A stretch of DNA of 64,000 nucleotides from Cunninghamia lanceolata. Lineage: Eukaryota; Streptophyta; Pinopsida; Cupressales; Cupressaceae. The stretch spans positions 9,884,501 through 9,948,500 of the forward strand of contig BSBN01001017.1 of the NCBI GenBank assembly GCA_027924645.1, given 5' to 3'. Positions 10,303 through 22,164 of this stretch are shown piece after piece. Position 1 is the stretch's first letter. Every line of letters starts with the position of its first letter. A program made the position numbers and the translations under genes. A model generated the notes under the pieces. It had not been told where the DNA came from. It did no database searches and worked only from the letters and a program-made list of their open reading frames with translations.

Positions 10303-11800
10303 AAATCCTGAAAAAATGACTAAGTCTGAAATCTGGTGGATCCTCAGAAATCTAGAATCTGCATGCTAAGTCCTATGGATCCAGGACCTATCTCAAACAT
10401 CCTGGAAGTAAATTGATAAATATTTAAAGTATAAGAAACTCAATATCTGACTTATACTTAAACATATTTTCAATATACTTCCATTCAGGAAATGCAAAAT
10501 TTGACTAAGGCAAGAAATCCAAGGGTACTGTCCAAACCCGCCCAGACTGGGCGGCCTCACAAGGTCCTCTTGGATAGTGTCTTCACCATCAGGAGAGCTT
10601 GTCCAGACAACACCCTCAAAACCGCCTAGGGAAAGTCAGGATGTTTTCACGAGTTTTTGCTGATTAAAGGCAGTTAGGAAGTGATGATGGAGTCAAAAAC
10701 TAAGATTTTGATGAAAACTCCATGCCTCACCTCCAAACCCGCCCAGACTGGGCGGCCTTGGCACAAGGTCATGGATTCAACGTCATGCACATGCACTTGT
10801 CCAGACAGTACTTCCAAATCCGCCCTAGGAATAAATTGTCAAGTGTTTTGAGCTCCAAGTGCTTGGATGATGATCAAATTATAAAGAGAGTCCATTTGGA
10901 GGAGTTTGAATGTAGTTTCAAGTGCAAATCCATGCATCACCTCTCAACCCGCCCTACCTGGGCGGCCTCATGAGGTAGTGATGGACAATGTCTCCTGTCA
11001 CATCAATTTCTCCAGACACTGCACTCAAAACCGCCCTACAGGAAAAAATGGTTAAGTGTTGAAGTTTTGCATGCATGGAGTACTGAGATGTGAAGGTTTG
11101 AGAGGATTAAGTGAGTTTTAAGATGAAAATCCAAGGGTCATGTCCAAACCCGCCCTACCTGGGCAGCCTCAGGAAGGGGTCTTGGACAATGTTGCCTGTC
11201 ACATGAAATCCTCCACACATACCCTCTAAATCCGCCCAAGAAGGAAAGTGGTCAAGTTTTCAAGGTTTTCTTGCACAAGACACTAGGATATGATGAAATT
11301 CCAATGGAAGTTTGCAAGTTCGATAGAATCAAGTGCATTTCAAAGAAGAATCCATGCATCACCTCTCAACCCGCCCTACCTGGGCGGCCTCATGAGGGAG
11401 TGATGGACAATGTCTCCTCCCACTTCAAACTCTCCATGCACTACTTCCAAAACCACCCAGGGATGAAGGTGGCATAAGTTGCAAGTTTACTTGATGAGAA
11501 TGATGAAGATGACACCAAGCATTACTTAAACTCCTCACAACAAGGATGAAATAATTGGAAAGAATGATAAAAAATCACTAAGCCTAATGTCCTGATGTCC
11601 CGAAATCCTGAAAATTGGCTAAGTCTGAAATTTGGTGGATCCTCCAAAATCTAGAATTTGCATGTTAAATCCTATGGATCCAAGACCCATCTCAAACATC
11701 CTGGAAGTATATTGATAAATATTTAAAGTATAAGAAATTCAATATCTGACTTATACTTAAACATATTTTCAATATACTTCCATTTAGGACATTTCTGATA
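10303..11800. repeat. Higher-order duplication, period about 1.3 kb
   Basis: A 200-bp block (CTAAGTCTGAAATCTGGTGG ... ACATATTTTCAATATACTTC) at about 10303-10500 recurs at about 11600-11785 with few changes. Each copy stands just before a run of hairpin boxes, so the array grew partly by duplication of a long unit. Confidence 0.8.
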
Positions 11801-12690
11801 TGGCGATGATACTTGCATTCCAAGCACACCTTCTAAACCCGCCCTACTTGGGCGGCCTTGGCATGGGGTCTTGGATTCAAGGTTGTGATCACACACTTTC
11901 TCCATACACTGCCTCCAAATCCGCCTTAGGGAGAGAATTTTCAAACTTTAGAAGAGATTTTGAGTGAGTTCATGACAAAATCCAAGGGTAGTATCCCAAC
12001 CCGCCCAGCTTGGGCGGCCTCAAGAGGCCTTTGTGGATGATGTTGCCTAACACATGAAACACTCCAGACAGTACTTCCAAACCCGCCCTATGAGAGATTG
12101 TGCAAATTTTCAAGTGTTTCGACACAAAACATAAAATATGATGAAGTTTGAATGGAAAACATGAAGGTTTGAAGGCATTGAGTGAGTTTTTGAGGAAATA
12201 TCCAAGGGTCACCTCTAAACCCGCCCTACCTGGGCGGCCTCAAGAGGTCCTTGTGGACTGTATCACCTGACACAATGCACTCTCCAGACAACACCTCCAG
12301 AACTGCCTAGGTATGTAGATAATACAATTTACAAGTAAAATCAATGGAAATGATGAAGATGAACTCCTGGGAGATGAGATGATCAGGTTGAGATGAGTGA
12401 AAAGTTTCTAAGTACTAAAATCCAAGCCTACCCTTGAAACCCGCCCTTCCTAGGCGGCTTTAGACTCCTCACATGGACAATGTTACCTTCCACATGAATT
12501 TGTCCACACACACCCTCCAAACCCGCCCATGCTAGGCGGTCTTGAGCACTTTACCTGGACAATGTCATGTCATTCACAAGACACTCTCCGGATGACACCC
12601 CTAAACCCGCCCAGCCTAGGCGGATTTCACACCTTGACATGGAATTCACATCAAATAATCCATAATGCCCCTCTAAACCCGCCTAGGCAC
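10538..12690. repeat. Array of GC-rich hairpin boxes (ACCCGCCC...GGGCGG)
   Basis: About a dozen strong boxes such as CCGCCCAGACTGGGCGG or CCGCCCTACCTGGGCGG occur near 10538, 10738, 10950, 11149, 11371, 11839, 12001, 12221, 12439, 12522 and 12605. Weaker half-boxes (AATCCGCCCTAGG type) lie between them about 80 bp after each strong box. Strong-box period is about 200 bp over much of the array and about 83 bp at its right end. Each strong box is an inverted repeat with a 6-7 bp stem and 3-5 nt loop. The surrounding sequence is otherwise AT-rich. Confidence 0.85.
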
Positions 12691-13561
12691 TTAGGCATGG
12701 ATTTCATGCGAAAGGATATGTTTTGAAATCCCACATGCATAACATGAATGCAATTTGTTATTGAAAATCCTTCATATCAAGTCTTAATTTGATGTGTTTC
12801 TTCTTGTAGGTGATGGAGGATCCAAAGAGGTGAATGGCAAAAGCTCATACATGAGAAGTTTGGAAGGCGCAGGAAGATTGCTCAAGTTCATCATCACCAC
12901 ATGGAGGAGAGCTCCAACATCAAGTTTATCTTACTTCGAAGACTTCGTATGTCTGCATGAGGAAGACATCAATGCCATGCGAAGGGGAGCTAGTCTAAGA
13001 TGATCAAGGCTACAGGTGTAGTTCATCATCAAGAGCATCATTCGTTCGAGGCGAGGATCAGTGGAAGGTTGTCACTTCACCACGCACATCTTGAAGGAGG
13101 CCATCATTCAGAAGCTCACATATCATGTGCCAGACAAGAAGAACTCTCATCAGGCACTAGTCTACTCCATGAGTCCATGCAACTGTCCAGAGGCATGATC
13201 CTGCACAAGCACAACAACATCACAAGATGAGAGATGAGCATGATCATCAAAGCGATCCATGAGTTACATCAAGACAACAAGAAGAAAATATTCTAAGTAA
13301 AGTGAACATGAAGTGAATCACACTAGTTCATTCAAAGATGCTGAGGTGGCACGTGCACATCATCAAGCCAATTACATTCTGCCGTGTAAGAGGGCCCACC
13401 ATAGAGATGCTCCAAAGATGCTTATCACATTGGGAAACGTGCCTTCATTGCCTCTTTCATGTTCTAAAAATAGCAAATTTTGTAACAAACTGCCTTGTTG
13501 TCTCAATCTTGGCCGTTGATTGCTAAATCAATCTGAGCCGTTCATTGTAATTCTTGAGTTC

Positions 13562-13570
13562 TATATAAGG
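13562..13570 (+). promoter_or_regulatory. TATA box of the 4.4 kb LTR
   Basis: TATATAAGG is followed about 25-40 bp later by CTCATTTGTAAAGGAGGAGA, a plausible transcription start and leader. It lies about 920 bp before the LTR end, so U3 would contain the whole hairpin array. Confidence 0.45.
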
Positions 13571-15726
13571 CTCACTTCTCTCATTTGTAAAGGAGGAGAC
13601 ATAGGAGATTAGAGATTAGAAGTAGAGATCAAGTAGGAGTAGAGTTGCTGTAGGAGCGTAGAATAGCAAGTAGAGTAGAGAGGGAGCTCTTCAAAGTCAT
13701 GAAGAGAGACATGAGATTGTTGTAATGACACACTTCAAAAGTAATACAAGCTCATTGTTGTTGTTTTGCATGGTGATCTTGTGGCTTTGAAATGTTAGCA
13801 AGGTTTCAAGTTCTTGAATATGACAGAGATGTGTTTCCAAGTAGTTTAGATGATAAAGTAGATAGAGTTCATTGATGTAATGGATATATGCAATGATATT
13901 TGATGAATTCCCGTTGGTTCATACTTTTGATGGCTTGTCGATGGTAAGTCATCATGTAAAGTTAGCCTGAACCACATCTTGCAAATAGTTCGATTGTTGA
14001 TGCTCCTTCGAGTTGCGCCAGCTGTGGGTACTTTGGAGTGTGTCAACGATATGAAAATCCTTGGTTTATCCCTTGGAGATTGCACCTATTTCATGTAGTT
14101 GTTGCTCGTCATGGCGAAGTGAAATTTGGTTTTCTAAGGGAATTTGTCTATCATAGCATCGTTCATCATGTCATTGTCTTTAGATTAGCCTTCTTAACCC
14201 TTGCCTTTTGCCTTTTCTTTTCGTAGTTGATTAGAAGAAGCTCCATTTCATAATGAAAGAGTACATGTTTGAATGAAGTAAGGAGCATATTCAGCGTAAG
14301 TCCCTTTGTGATTACCAGCAAATCACATCACACCACCGAGGCTATCCGTTGCAAATTACGTACAAGGAACCTTGGAGCGTTCTTGTTTGATCACATAGTT
14401 TAGCATTCGAGACGCTTTGTTCAAGAGAGGATAGAGCACTTGGTGTTTTATTCTAATGTTGTTGTTGTCAAGAAAACATCATCAACAGAACCGACTTCCT
14501 ACGTTGGCGCCAAAGAAGAGTTTAAACTTTAAACTTTAAACAAACAAAACACTTAATTACAATGTCGGCCAAATCAAATATGCTGTCCGATCAAGTTTAA
14601 ATAAATGTAATGATCTTAGGAGGCCGACATATATACATAGCGAGCTTCATAAGACAAAGGTCTTAATCAGATTAATAAGATGAAAGGAGCAATTGAATAT
14701 TTGTTATCAATAACTTCAAATAGATACGAATGGTAATGTTGTCATTACATGAAGTGGTGTGAATACACGAGTAGCGATCATTGAAGAAAGGCATTTTTGA
14801 ATAAGACAAAAATGTGTTGAAAGGCAGCGATTAAGATTATAAAACAGTGATTTATTGGTCAAGGGCAGCAGTTTTGAAAGGGCAGCGATTCATTTAAGAA
14901 TTGTGAAAAGTCACCTATATTCACAATGACATAACCATTGAAATAATATAAGAGGTAAGGATATGCATGTTGGAAGGGCATGAAGCGATCAAGGAAATAT
15001 ATAACTGGGCAGAGATAAATCTGCAAAGAGAAAGAAATATATATATTAGCAGAACTAAATCTGCAGGCATACATCAGCAGAGGTATGTATGTAATAATTG
15101 ATAACAGCAGATTACATTCAGAAATTTATCTGCACTTAGTAGATAAGGGCAGAATCAGCAGTCAATACATTTACTTCTGAGAATATAGCAGTCTTATGTC
15201 TTAATAATTATTGTGGTATGCTCTATCATGATTGTTGTATAATCTATATGAATCTGGATGTATTTAGTGTTTGTAGTTCTCATCCAATTGCCCATTCCAT
15301 TTTGGAGCGGAGATAGTACATATAAAGAATGCAAGTAGCTAGGGAGTCCATTCCGGTAAGGACACCCCGAGTGGAACTGGGAGGCCGAATGGCGGGTGTC
15401 ATTCCGTGCTCCTGGGCTAGATGGACCAGCTCGAGGCGCCTTGTATGATCTCCCAAATGGTGCTCCATAATGATGATGGGCTGTTGGATGGAACCTTAAA
15501 AGAAATCCCATATGTACATTCTAAATATTAGAATAGTGATTAGAATCCTATCTATAACATCATTGGATTATGTGTTTATTTATCTATTGATAACTAACAT
15601 GATTGCAGGACCTAAATCAGGATTACCTTGCTTCACGCATTCAATTGGTAAGTTACAACTCTAACTAAATTAAATTTGTGATTCTAGGGCAAGATTTAAG
15701 GCAATCCCAAAAGGGGACATTACAAT

Positions 15727-15736
15727 TGGTAGAGCC
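15727..15736 (+). promoter_or_regulatory. Degenerate primer-binding site
   Basis: TGGTAGAGCC stands two bases after the 5' LTR. It equals the initiator-Met primer site TGGTATCAGAGCC with three bases (TCA) missing. Other elements in the window carry the full or nearly full site, so a deletion is likely. Confidence 0.5.
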
Positions 15737-15841
15737 TTAATCCTACCAGCCTGCGGCACAAACCTACTTTAACCGTCATCTAATTAGAATTAACTATTGA
15801 GCTGTCCTCTTAAGTAGGCCAATAATGCATTTCAATATGTG

Positions 15842-16530
15842 TGTGTCTTTCACATGTATGCTTCGTATCTTACGTGTATTCATGTGTATACTTCATGGCT
15901 TACGTGTATTCATGTGTATACTTCATAACCTACGTGTATTCATCTATATGCTTCGTGACTTACGTGAATTCATGTGCATACTCCGTGTATTACGTGTATT
16001 TATGCGTATACTTACATGTATTATGTGTATTTATGTGTATGCTTCATGCTTCATGCTTCATTTATCCATATACTTCGTGTATTACGTATGCTTCATGCCT
16101 CATTTATGCGTACACTTCGTGTATTATGTGTATTACGTGTATGCTTCATGCTTCATTTATGTGTATACTTCGTGTATTATGTAGGCTTCATGCTTCGTTT
16201 ATGCGTATTACGTGTATTTATGTGTATACTTCATGCTTCATTTATGCATATACTTTGTGTATTACGTGTATGCTTCATGCTCCATTTATGCGTATACTTC
16301 GTGTATTACGTGTATGCTTCATGCTTCATTTATGCGTATACTTCGTGTATTATATGTATTCATGTGTATGTGCATGCTTCGTGTCTTACATGTATTTATT
16401 TGTACACTTTGTATATTACGTGTATGCTTCTTGCTTCGTATCTTACGTGTATACTTCGTGTATCATGTGTATTTATGTGTATGCTTCATGTATTACGTAT
16501 ATCTATGTGTTGCTTCATGTCTGATGTTTT
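15842..16530. repeat. Minisatellite, 30-bp then 44-bp units (TACGTGTATT...)
   Basis: Between about 15870 and 15990 the unit TACGTGTATTCATGTGTATA repeats every 30 bp. From about 16040 the unit CTTCGTGTATTACGTGTATG plus CTTCATGCTTCATTTATGCG repeats every 44 bp. The array lies in the internal region of the LARD-like element. It is open in all three forward frames for 115 to 227 codons, because the unit contains no TAA, TAG or TGA in any of them. These frames are repeat artefacts and not protein genes. Confidence 0.85.
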
Positions 16531-19160
16531 CTCAACAAGTTTACTCCATATGTGTTTAAGATTGCTTAACGCTTAAAAATTATGAAAATGCCAAATCTAT
16601 CAAAGTTTTATCTGTCAAACACTTCTTGGGTTGAGAAGCACTAACAAATTAACGTATTTAAAATTAAATTATTATTAGTCCCCAAAAGCAATAATGAAGA
16701 GTTGTAACTATTGAAGTGAAAGAGTATGACTCCCTCAAACTTGAGATATAAAAGGGAGAGCATTTCATTTGAGAAAAGACTGATTACGGTTATGCCCAAC
16801 AATGTGACATGGAAGCCATGCAATACAATACAATGCCATGAACACGAAAGACATTACCATGCATACAAATTCTTTTGCCAAAAACTTACAACTATGCCCC
16901 AATCACGAAACCCATGGGACATCTCAATATTTGGAACCCCAAATGGTTTTTCATTTTTGGAACATTCAGATTCTTGAAAATCCTCCTTGTCCCAGCTCCA
17001 AGCATGATCGATAATTGATCTATATTACGCTCAAAGAATCCAATATGACAATTTGCAATAAGTATAACCAATTAGTCTTAGTAAGACAAGACAAAGTCAA
17101 TAGTCTACACTTAGCCCAGAGAGAGATTGAAAACGCATAAGCTTCAAGAATATAAACCAAAAAGGTTTTGCCTTAGCAATCTCAAGTTACAACTGAAAGA
17201 CAGATGAGTCATAATATTGCTGTCATCTTTCATTCTTAGAGGATACAGCCAGTCCATTAGCTAAGTTGTTATTTGCATATCAAAAGGTTGAGAGCTGAAA
17301 CAACAGTAAGATCCATTGAGCATTTATGAATAAAGTAAGCTTAATGTCAATCCTCACAGTTTACCCCTTTTCAACTCTCACTCTTATCCATCAAATAAGG
17401 AGGGTCCTTAATACAAGTCTAACATGCAATACGATATACCCTAAGTGGTTCCCAATCAAGATTACTGACAGAGCAGGGGAGAGTATGTTTACGTTCAGTA
17501 AAAATACTCTTAAATCAAACTTCTAGGGTTGTCGAAGGGAATTGTTGTGACATATCTAGACTGTATTGTGGTCAAAATACAGGCAGCATCTTTCTTTTAT
17601 TCCCTAAGTTCCAATCAAACAAGTATAATAAGTTAAATTCTTATAAGCAAGGTAATTGCTTAGAAACATGATAAAACTTTACCTCACAACTCTTGTAATC
17701 AAAATTCATGCCTCACAACATGCTTTGATAGTAAGAAATGGGAACCATCTGCAAGATGTTCATAAATATATTTTTCAAATAAAGATGAACATGACCAACC
17801 ACTAGTAAGCTAGTAGTTATACTAGGTGAAGTTAATAAGTTTTCACTTCATTTATTTAACCTTTGCAATCTGGATCAAACATCTTCTATGTACTCTATCT
17901 AGTACAATCACTGTACATTGTTGAGAAATCTATCTCAGCTCACGGTCATCTTGTACTGTCATATAGTTCTTAATAAAGTTCAAGTTTTGCGGGACTCCTC
18001 TGCATCACTGTGCTAAAATCTGATTCCTTATCAGGTCACCATGTCTGGACAATTCATCACAAGGCAGTTTACAGGGTATTCTAAGGTTTTCGACATAATC
18101 TCTTAATTTGGTTGATTGTGTTTCCCTTAACTAACAATGCTTCTAAGACTTGACAATCCCTTGAGTAATGCGGCAGAATTTAAGAAGGGTAGGATGATTT
18201 CTATAAATCTTCTAACTGTTGACCGCTCTATAAACTTTATGACAGTAAGGTGGAATCTAGGGCTGTGATCTTCTTGCTATATGATAATCCTCCTCTTGGC
18301 ATGATTGTTCATTTAGGGGCAAATGATTGTCCATGCTGCTGACAAATCCTTCTAGGTGACTGGAAGGCCATGACAATGTTAAAATACAGATGACAGTCCC
18401 GGGTTGGTTATGACAGTCCTTTCATGAAGTTTACCATGACTATCTGGTAAAACATGTTTCAGATTGTCTTTCACTCCACATGGTACACCCAAAACTTGCT
18501 TAGAGGATTCATCACATGGTCTTTTGAAGTATCAACAATGGTCGTTACAACCCAAGTTTCCTACGATCAGACTAGCAAACACTAAATAACTAACAACATA
18601 TTATGACTTTACAAACATCCACCTACAAGTAAAGTCAATACACATACTACTAAGATTCGTTGTTTGGTATCATCCTGGAATGACTAGCCACTAACAAGTA
18701 TACACATCTTTGCTAAATAGTTCCTATAAACAATAGTGCCAACCGAATACAATAAATGACATAAAAATCTCCTCACAAAGACATATCCAACTCAATGGGT
18801 TGATCTGCCAAAAGAAAAATTGATCTTCGTAATGATGTTTCATTTGCCTGGTTTCGAACTATACTAATGCAAGGTGTCGTTTGGTTTCTTCTCTCTGAGG
18901 ATAAGAGAAAATTTGTCTTAAGTTACGAACCCTACCAGTTGCCCACTCTTGGTTTTGTTGCTGAGAGATATTGGGAAATACAAGTACAGGAACAAAAAGA
19001 ATATTTGACAATAAAGTGTTCACATACTTTAGAGAACATTGTCAACCTTATGATCTTAAAAGACAGTGTTGGCGGTTGGATGGAGATAAGCATACTAACA
19101 ACCATTCTTCACGGAGGACTAATTTGGGATGCTGATTAATTTAGTAGCATCCTAGTTTGT
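16531..19160 (+). other. Non-coding internal region of the LARD-like element
   Basis: No gag, protease, RT, RNase H or integrase motif is visible in any frame. The longest frame close to the 3' end, 18867-19139 (90 codons, FVLSYEPYQLPTLGFVAE), has protein-like composition but no recognised family and may be a relic. This absence is the reason for the non-autonomous call. Confidence 0.6.
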
Positions 19161-19161
19161 G

Positions 19162-19197
19162 ATTGCTTGAGGACAAGCAATCTTGGGTGGGATGGAC
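19162..19197 (+). promoter_or_regulatory. Polypurine tract region with a 9-bp hairpin
   Basis: GATTGCTTG, a loop AGGA, then CAAGCAATC form a perfect 9-bp inverted repeat, followed by TTGGGTGGGATGGAC and the LTR. The purine-rich stretch is the probable plus-strand primer. Translated, the block reads LLEDKQSW, resembling the C-terminus of chromovirus polyproteins. Confidence 0.7.
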
Positions 19198-20465
19198 TGA
19201 AATATCCCATACTATGGATTTAAACTATTTTGTTTTAAGTGACCCGACTTCCTACGTTGGCGCCAAAGAAGAGTTTAAAGTTTAAACAAACAAAACATTT
19301 AATTACAATGTCGGCCAAATCAAATATGCCGGCCGATCGAGTTTAAATAAATGTAATGATCTTAGGAGGCCGACATATATACATAGAGCGCTTCATAAGA
19401 CAAAGGTCTTAATCAGATTAATAACATGAAAGGAGCGATTGAATATTTGTTATCAATAAATTCAAATAGATACAAATGGTAATGTTGTCATTACATGAAG
19501 TGGTGCGAATACACAAGAGTAGCGATCATTGAAGAAAGGCATTTTTGAATAAGACAAAAATGTGTTGCAAGGCAGCGATTAAGATTATAAAACAGTGATT
19601 TATTTGTCAAGGGCAGCAGTTTTGAAAGGGTAGCGATTCATTTAAGAATTGTGAAAAGTCACCTATATTCACAATGACATAACCATTGAAATAACATAAG
19701 AGATAAGGATATGCATGTTGGAAGGGCATGAAGAGATCAAGGAAATATATAACTGGGCAGAGATAAATCTGCAAAGAGAAAGAAATATATATATATTAGC
19801 AGAACTAAATCTGCAGGCATACATCAGCAGAGATATGTATGTAATAATTGATAACAGCAAAACATTCAGAAATATATCTGCACTCAGCAGATTAGGGCAG
19901 AATCAGCAGTCAATACATTTACTTCTGAGAATATAGCAGTCTTATGTCTTAACAAATATTGTGGTATGCTCTATCATGATTGTTGTATAACCTATATTAA
20001 TCTGGATGTATTTAGTGTTTGTAGTTCTCATCCAATTGGCTATTCCGTTTTGGAGCGGAGATAGTACATATAAGAAATGCAAGTAGCTAGGGAGTCCATT
20101 TCGGTAAGGACACCCCGAGTGGGGCTGGGAGGCCGAATGGCAGGTGTCATTCCATGCTCCTAGGCTGGATGGAACGGCTCGAGGTGCCTTGTATGATCTC
20201 CCAAGTGGTGCTCCATAATGACAATGGGCTGTTGGATGGAACCTTAAAAGAAATCCCATATGTACATTCTGAAATTGTGATTAGAATCCTATCTGTAACA
20301 TCATTGGATTACGTGTTTATTTATCTATTGATAACTAACATGATTGCAGGACCTAAATCAGGATTACCTTGCTTCAAGCATTCAATTGGTAAGTTACAAC
20401 TCTAACTATATTAAAGTCATGATTCTAGGGCAAGATTTAAGGCAATCCCAAAAGGGGACATTACA
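19198..20465 (+). mobile_element. 3' LTR of the LARD-like element
   Basis: It begins TGAAATATCCCATAC and ends GGGGACATTACA, 1268 bp, and lacks the 4.4 kb insertion found in the 5' LTR. The target duplication TTGGT follows at 20466-20470. Confidence 0.85.
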
Positions 20466-20470
20466 TTGGT

Positions 20471-20873
20471 CTGCAAGTTTTTCCTGGATAAATTATGGGT
20501 GAGGAGGCAGAGGCCCAAGACTCCTGCCAAATGGACCTTCATGCATATCTTCAAGCCCAGGTGGAGGCAGTAAAGGCCTTGGGCCTCTGGCGTATGAACC
20601 CTCATGCAAAGGCAACATGCCACAGGGAGTACCCTTAACGAACATTTTTTTTCTTGAATAAATAAATTAAAAATCAGTATTACAGACATTAGCACCAAGA
20701 ATACCAAGAATTGCAGGAGGTATATAACGCAAAGGAAAACAAGACTTACAGAAAAGTACCTTGTGAACCATAAGAACAGTTCCATATTATAGCAGAAAAA
20801 AGCATGTAAACAGAATTTAAGATAGTGAAAACAAAAACACCCAGGCAAAGTACAAGCAATACAAGGTGAATAT
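20471..20873 (-). pseudogene. FLXL: FLX-like gene, copy 2, upstream part
   Basis: Reading leftward the sequence gives the Gly/Pro-rich N-terminal part (GPFGRSLGPLPPHP) and then a stop at the place where copy 1 has the QEKLTDQ block. Further right is intron-like sequence matching 9610-9840. The exon is interrupted at 20470 by the LTR element and continues at 10027. Sequence to 21422 could be the 5' region of the ancestral gene, but no start codon can be supported. Confidence 0.7.
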
Positions 20874-22164
20874 AATTAAATATGCCTTAAAGGTCACTAA
20901 ATCAGGAAATAGTGAAATAATTTTTTGGGTAGTCTCTCACCTGAACAAATTTTAAGCTCCTCAGCTGCGCGTATTGTTTGGCTTTAATTAATTAGTCATC
21001 TACGACCGTAAACAAACATTCCTCACCGCCATGGCTGGCTCTCTTTGACTATGACTTTCATGCTTGCGATTTAATTCGGGAAGCCCTTGCTCAGGTTCTT
21101 TGCTCGTATGATTGTCTTATACTCATTTGCAATAAATATTTGGCCATCTGTATTTGAGATAATTGCCTCTAGTTATGAAAATGGGTGCGCTCAGAATTTG
21201 GAAGGAAACAATGTGGTCAGATTTGCCTGAATATTTGATGCCCGTGACGGATAATCTGGTCCTCGGAAGCAAATGAGTAAAGAAAATGAGTACAGAAAGA
21301 GTGGAAAGGCGCTTGTTGGGAGAAGCGCCGAAATGAAGGCTTAGAAAATAACCTTGGGAAAAGCGTAAAAATGGAAGCCTAAGATCAATATCAAAATTCC
21401 AGTCATCCCAGTCGCCATCCAAATCAAATATAGCCGTTCAGTTACATATCGGCGGGAGTTTCAAAATCACGTGCTTTTTTCTTTAGCGTATAGTCCAACT
21501 TCCAAGTCATAAAATTATCTCAGCGTTCAGGGACACACTTTTAACTTCGAAGATTGTTTTAATAAATCTAGAACTAATAACTATAAAGTTGTAACAGGAT
21601 AAAAGCAGCATTATTAAGCTATTTCTTAATTAGCAGTTTTATCTTCGATAAAATGTCTATATTTATTTATGGATCAGTTTTATTAGTTCCTTCAAGGCAG
21701 GAATACTATTGCATTCTTGTGATGTAATGTAATTCAATTCAATTGACCGATGAGAATTGAGTATTAAATTCATTTGGCAAAATCTCTAAAATTGAAAGTT
21801 AATTTTTTTATTTAAAGATTTAATAAATGTAATTTATCTGTTGTGCTATTAGTCAATTGGGTGAATATTTTTTAATTATATTAAAATTTAATTGACCAAT
21901 AAGCATTGAGTATTAAACTCATTTGGCAAAATGACTATAGTTGAAGCACTGTGTGAGTACCAAGTTGACACTGTGTGAATGAATTAAAAAACTTCTGGTT
22001 TAAACTGTGTAACTTTTTTTTTTTTTTAGCATCAACGTCACACAATGTGAATACCAAGTTGACACTGTCCAAGTACGTACTGAAGTTGAGTATTAAACTC
22101 TTTTTTCGTCAGTTTTGTTTTTCGTCAGTTCACATTTGCCAGCATACAAACAGCGTGTGTATTA
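20874..22164. other. Spacer with short direct duplications
   Basis: A GC-richer part at 21000-21430 may be a former promoter or leader of the FLX-like gene. A block AATTGACCGATGAGAATTGA...CATTTGGCAAAAT at 21740 recurs at about 21890, and ACCAAGTTGACACTGT recurs at 21959 and 22051. No gene is supported. Confidence 0.4.

Larger units (their letters stand above)
10081..14487 (+). mobile_element. 4.4 kb solo LTR inserted in the 5' LTR
   Basis: The insertion begins TGTTGTGATGT and ends ACATCATCAACA, giving an imperfect terminal inverted repeat with TG...CA ends. It is flanked by GAACC at 10076-10080 and 14488-14492. The 3' LTR of the host element shows the empty site (GTGACCCGAC). A TATATAAGG box at 13562 and a purine-rich leader of GGAGTAGAG-type repeats downstream look like an LTR promoter. 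I see no second LTR, primer site or coding domain inside, so a solo LTR is the simplest reading; a cryptic non-autonomous element is possible. Several ORFs of 65-85 codons here have no family resemblance. Confidence 0.75.
10033..15724 (+). mobile_element. 5' LTR of the LARD-like element, interrupted
   Basis: The LTR matches 19198-20465 from TGAAATGTCCC through ATTTAAACTATTTTGTTT, is broken at 10080 by the solo LTR, resumes at 14488 with GAACCGACTTCCTACGTTGG and ends GGGGACATTACA at 15724. Both LTRs share the GTTGGCGCCAAAGAAGAG block and the TCTGCAGGCATACATCAGCA block. The 5' copy has an extra AACTTTAA repeat near 14525. Confidence 0.85.
10033..20465 (+). mobile_element. Non-autonomous LTR retrotransposon (LARD-like), 10.4 kb with a nested insertion
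   Basis: The element has TG...CA ends (TGAAATGTCCC and GGGACATTACA), a 5-bp target duplication TTGGT, a 5' LTR at 10033-15724, a degenerate primer site, a 3.5 kb internal region without gag or pol, a purine tract and a 3' LTR at 19198-20465. Without the 4.4 kb solo LTR nested in its 5' LTR it is about 6.0 kb. The two LTRs are similar along their length (about 1.27-1.28 kb). The conserved phrase before the purine tract (LLEDKQSW if translated) suggests derivation from a Ty3/gypsy chromovirus that lost its coding region. Confidence 0.85.

Noticed and set aside
10538..12690. CRISPR-like array
   Set aside because: Repeats are separated by related sequence of 80-200 bp, units diverge, and the setting is a plant LTR; this is a tandem repeat array.
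12794..13526. Chain of 60-76 codon plus-strand ORFs
   Set aside because: They lie inside the 4.4 kb solo LTR upstream of its TATA box, overlap in different frames and resemble no family.
15825..16576. Long Tyr/Cys/Ile-rich ORFs in three frames
   Set aside because: They translate a 30/44-bp minisatellite that lacks stops in every forward frame; overlapping frames of equal quality argue against a protein.
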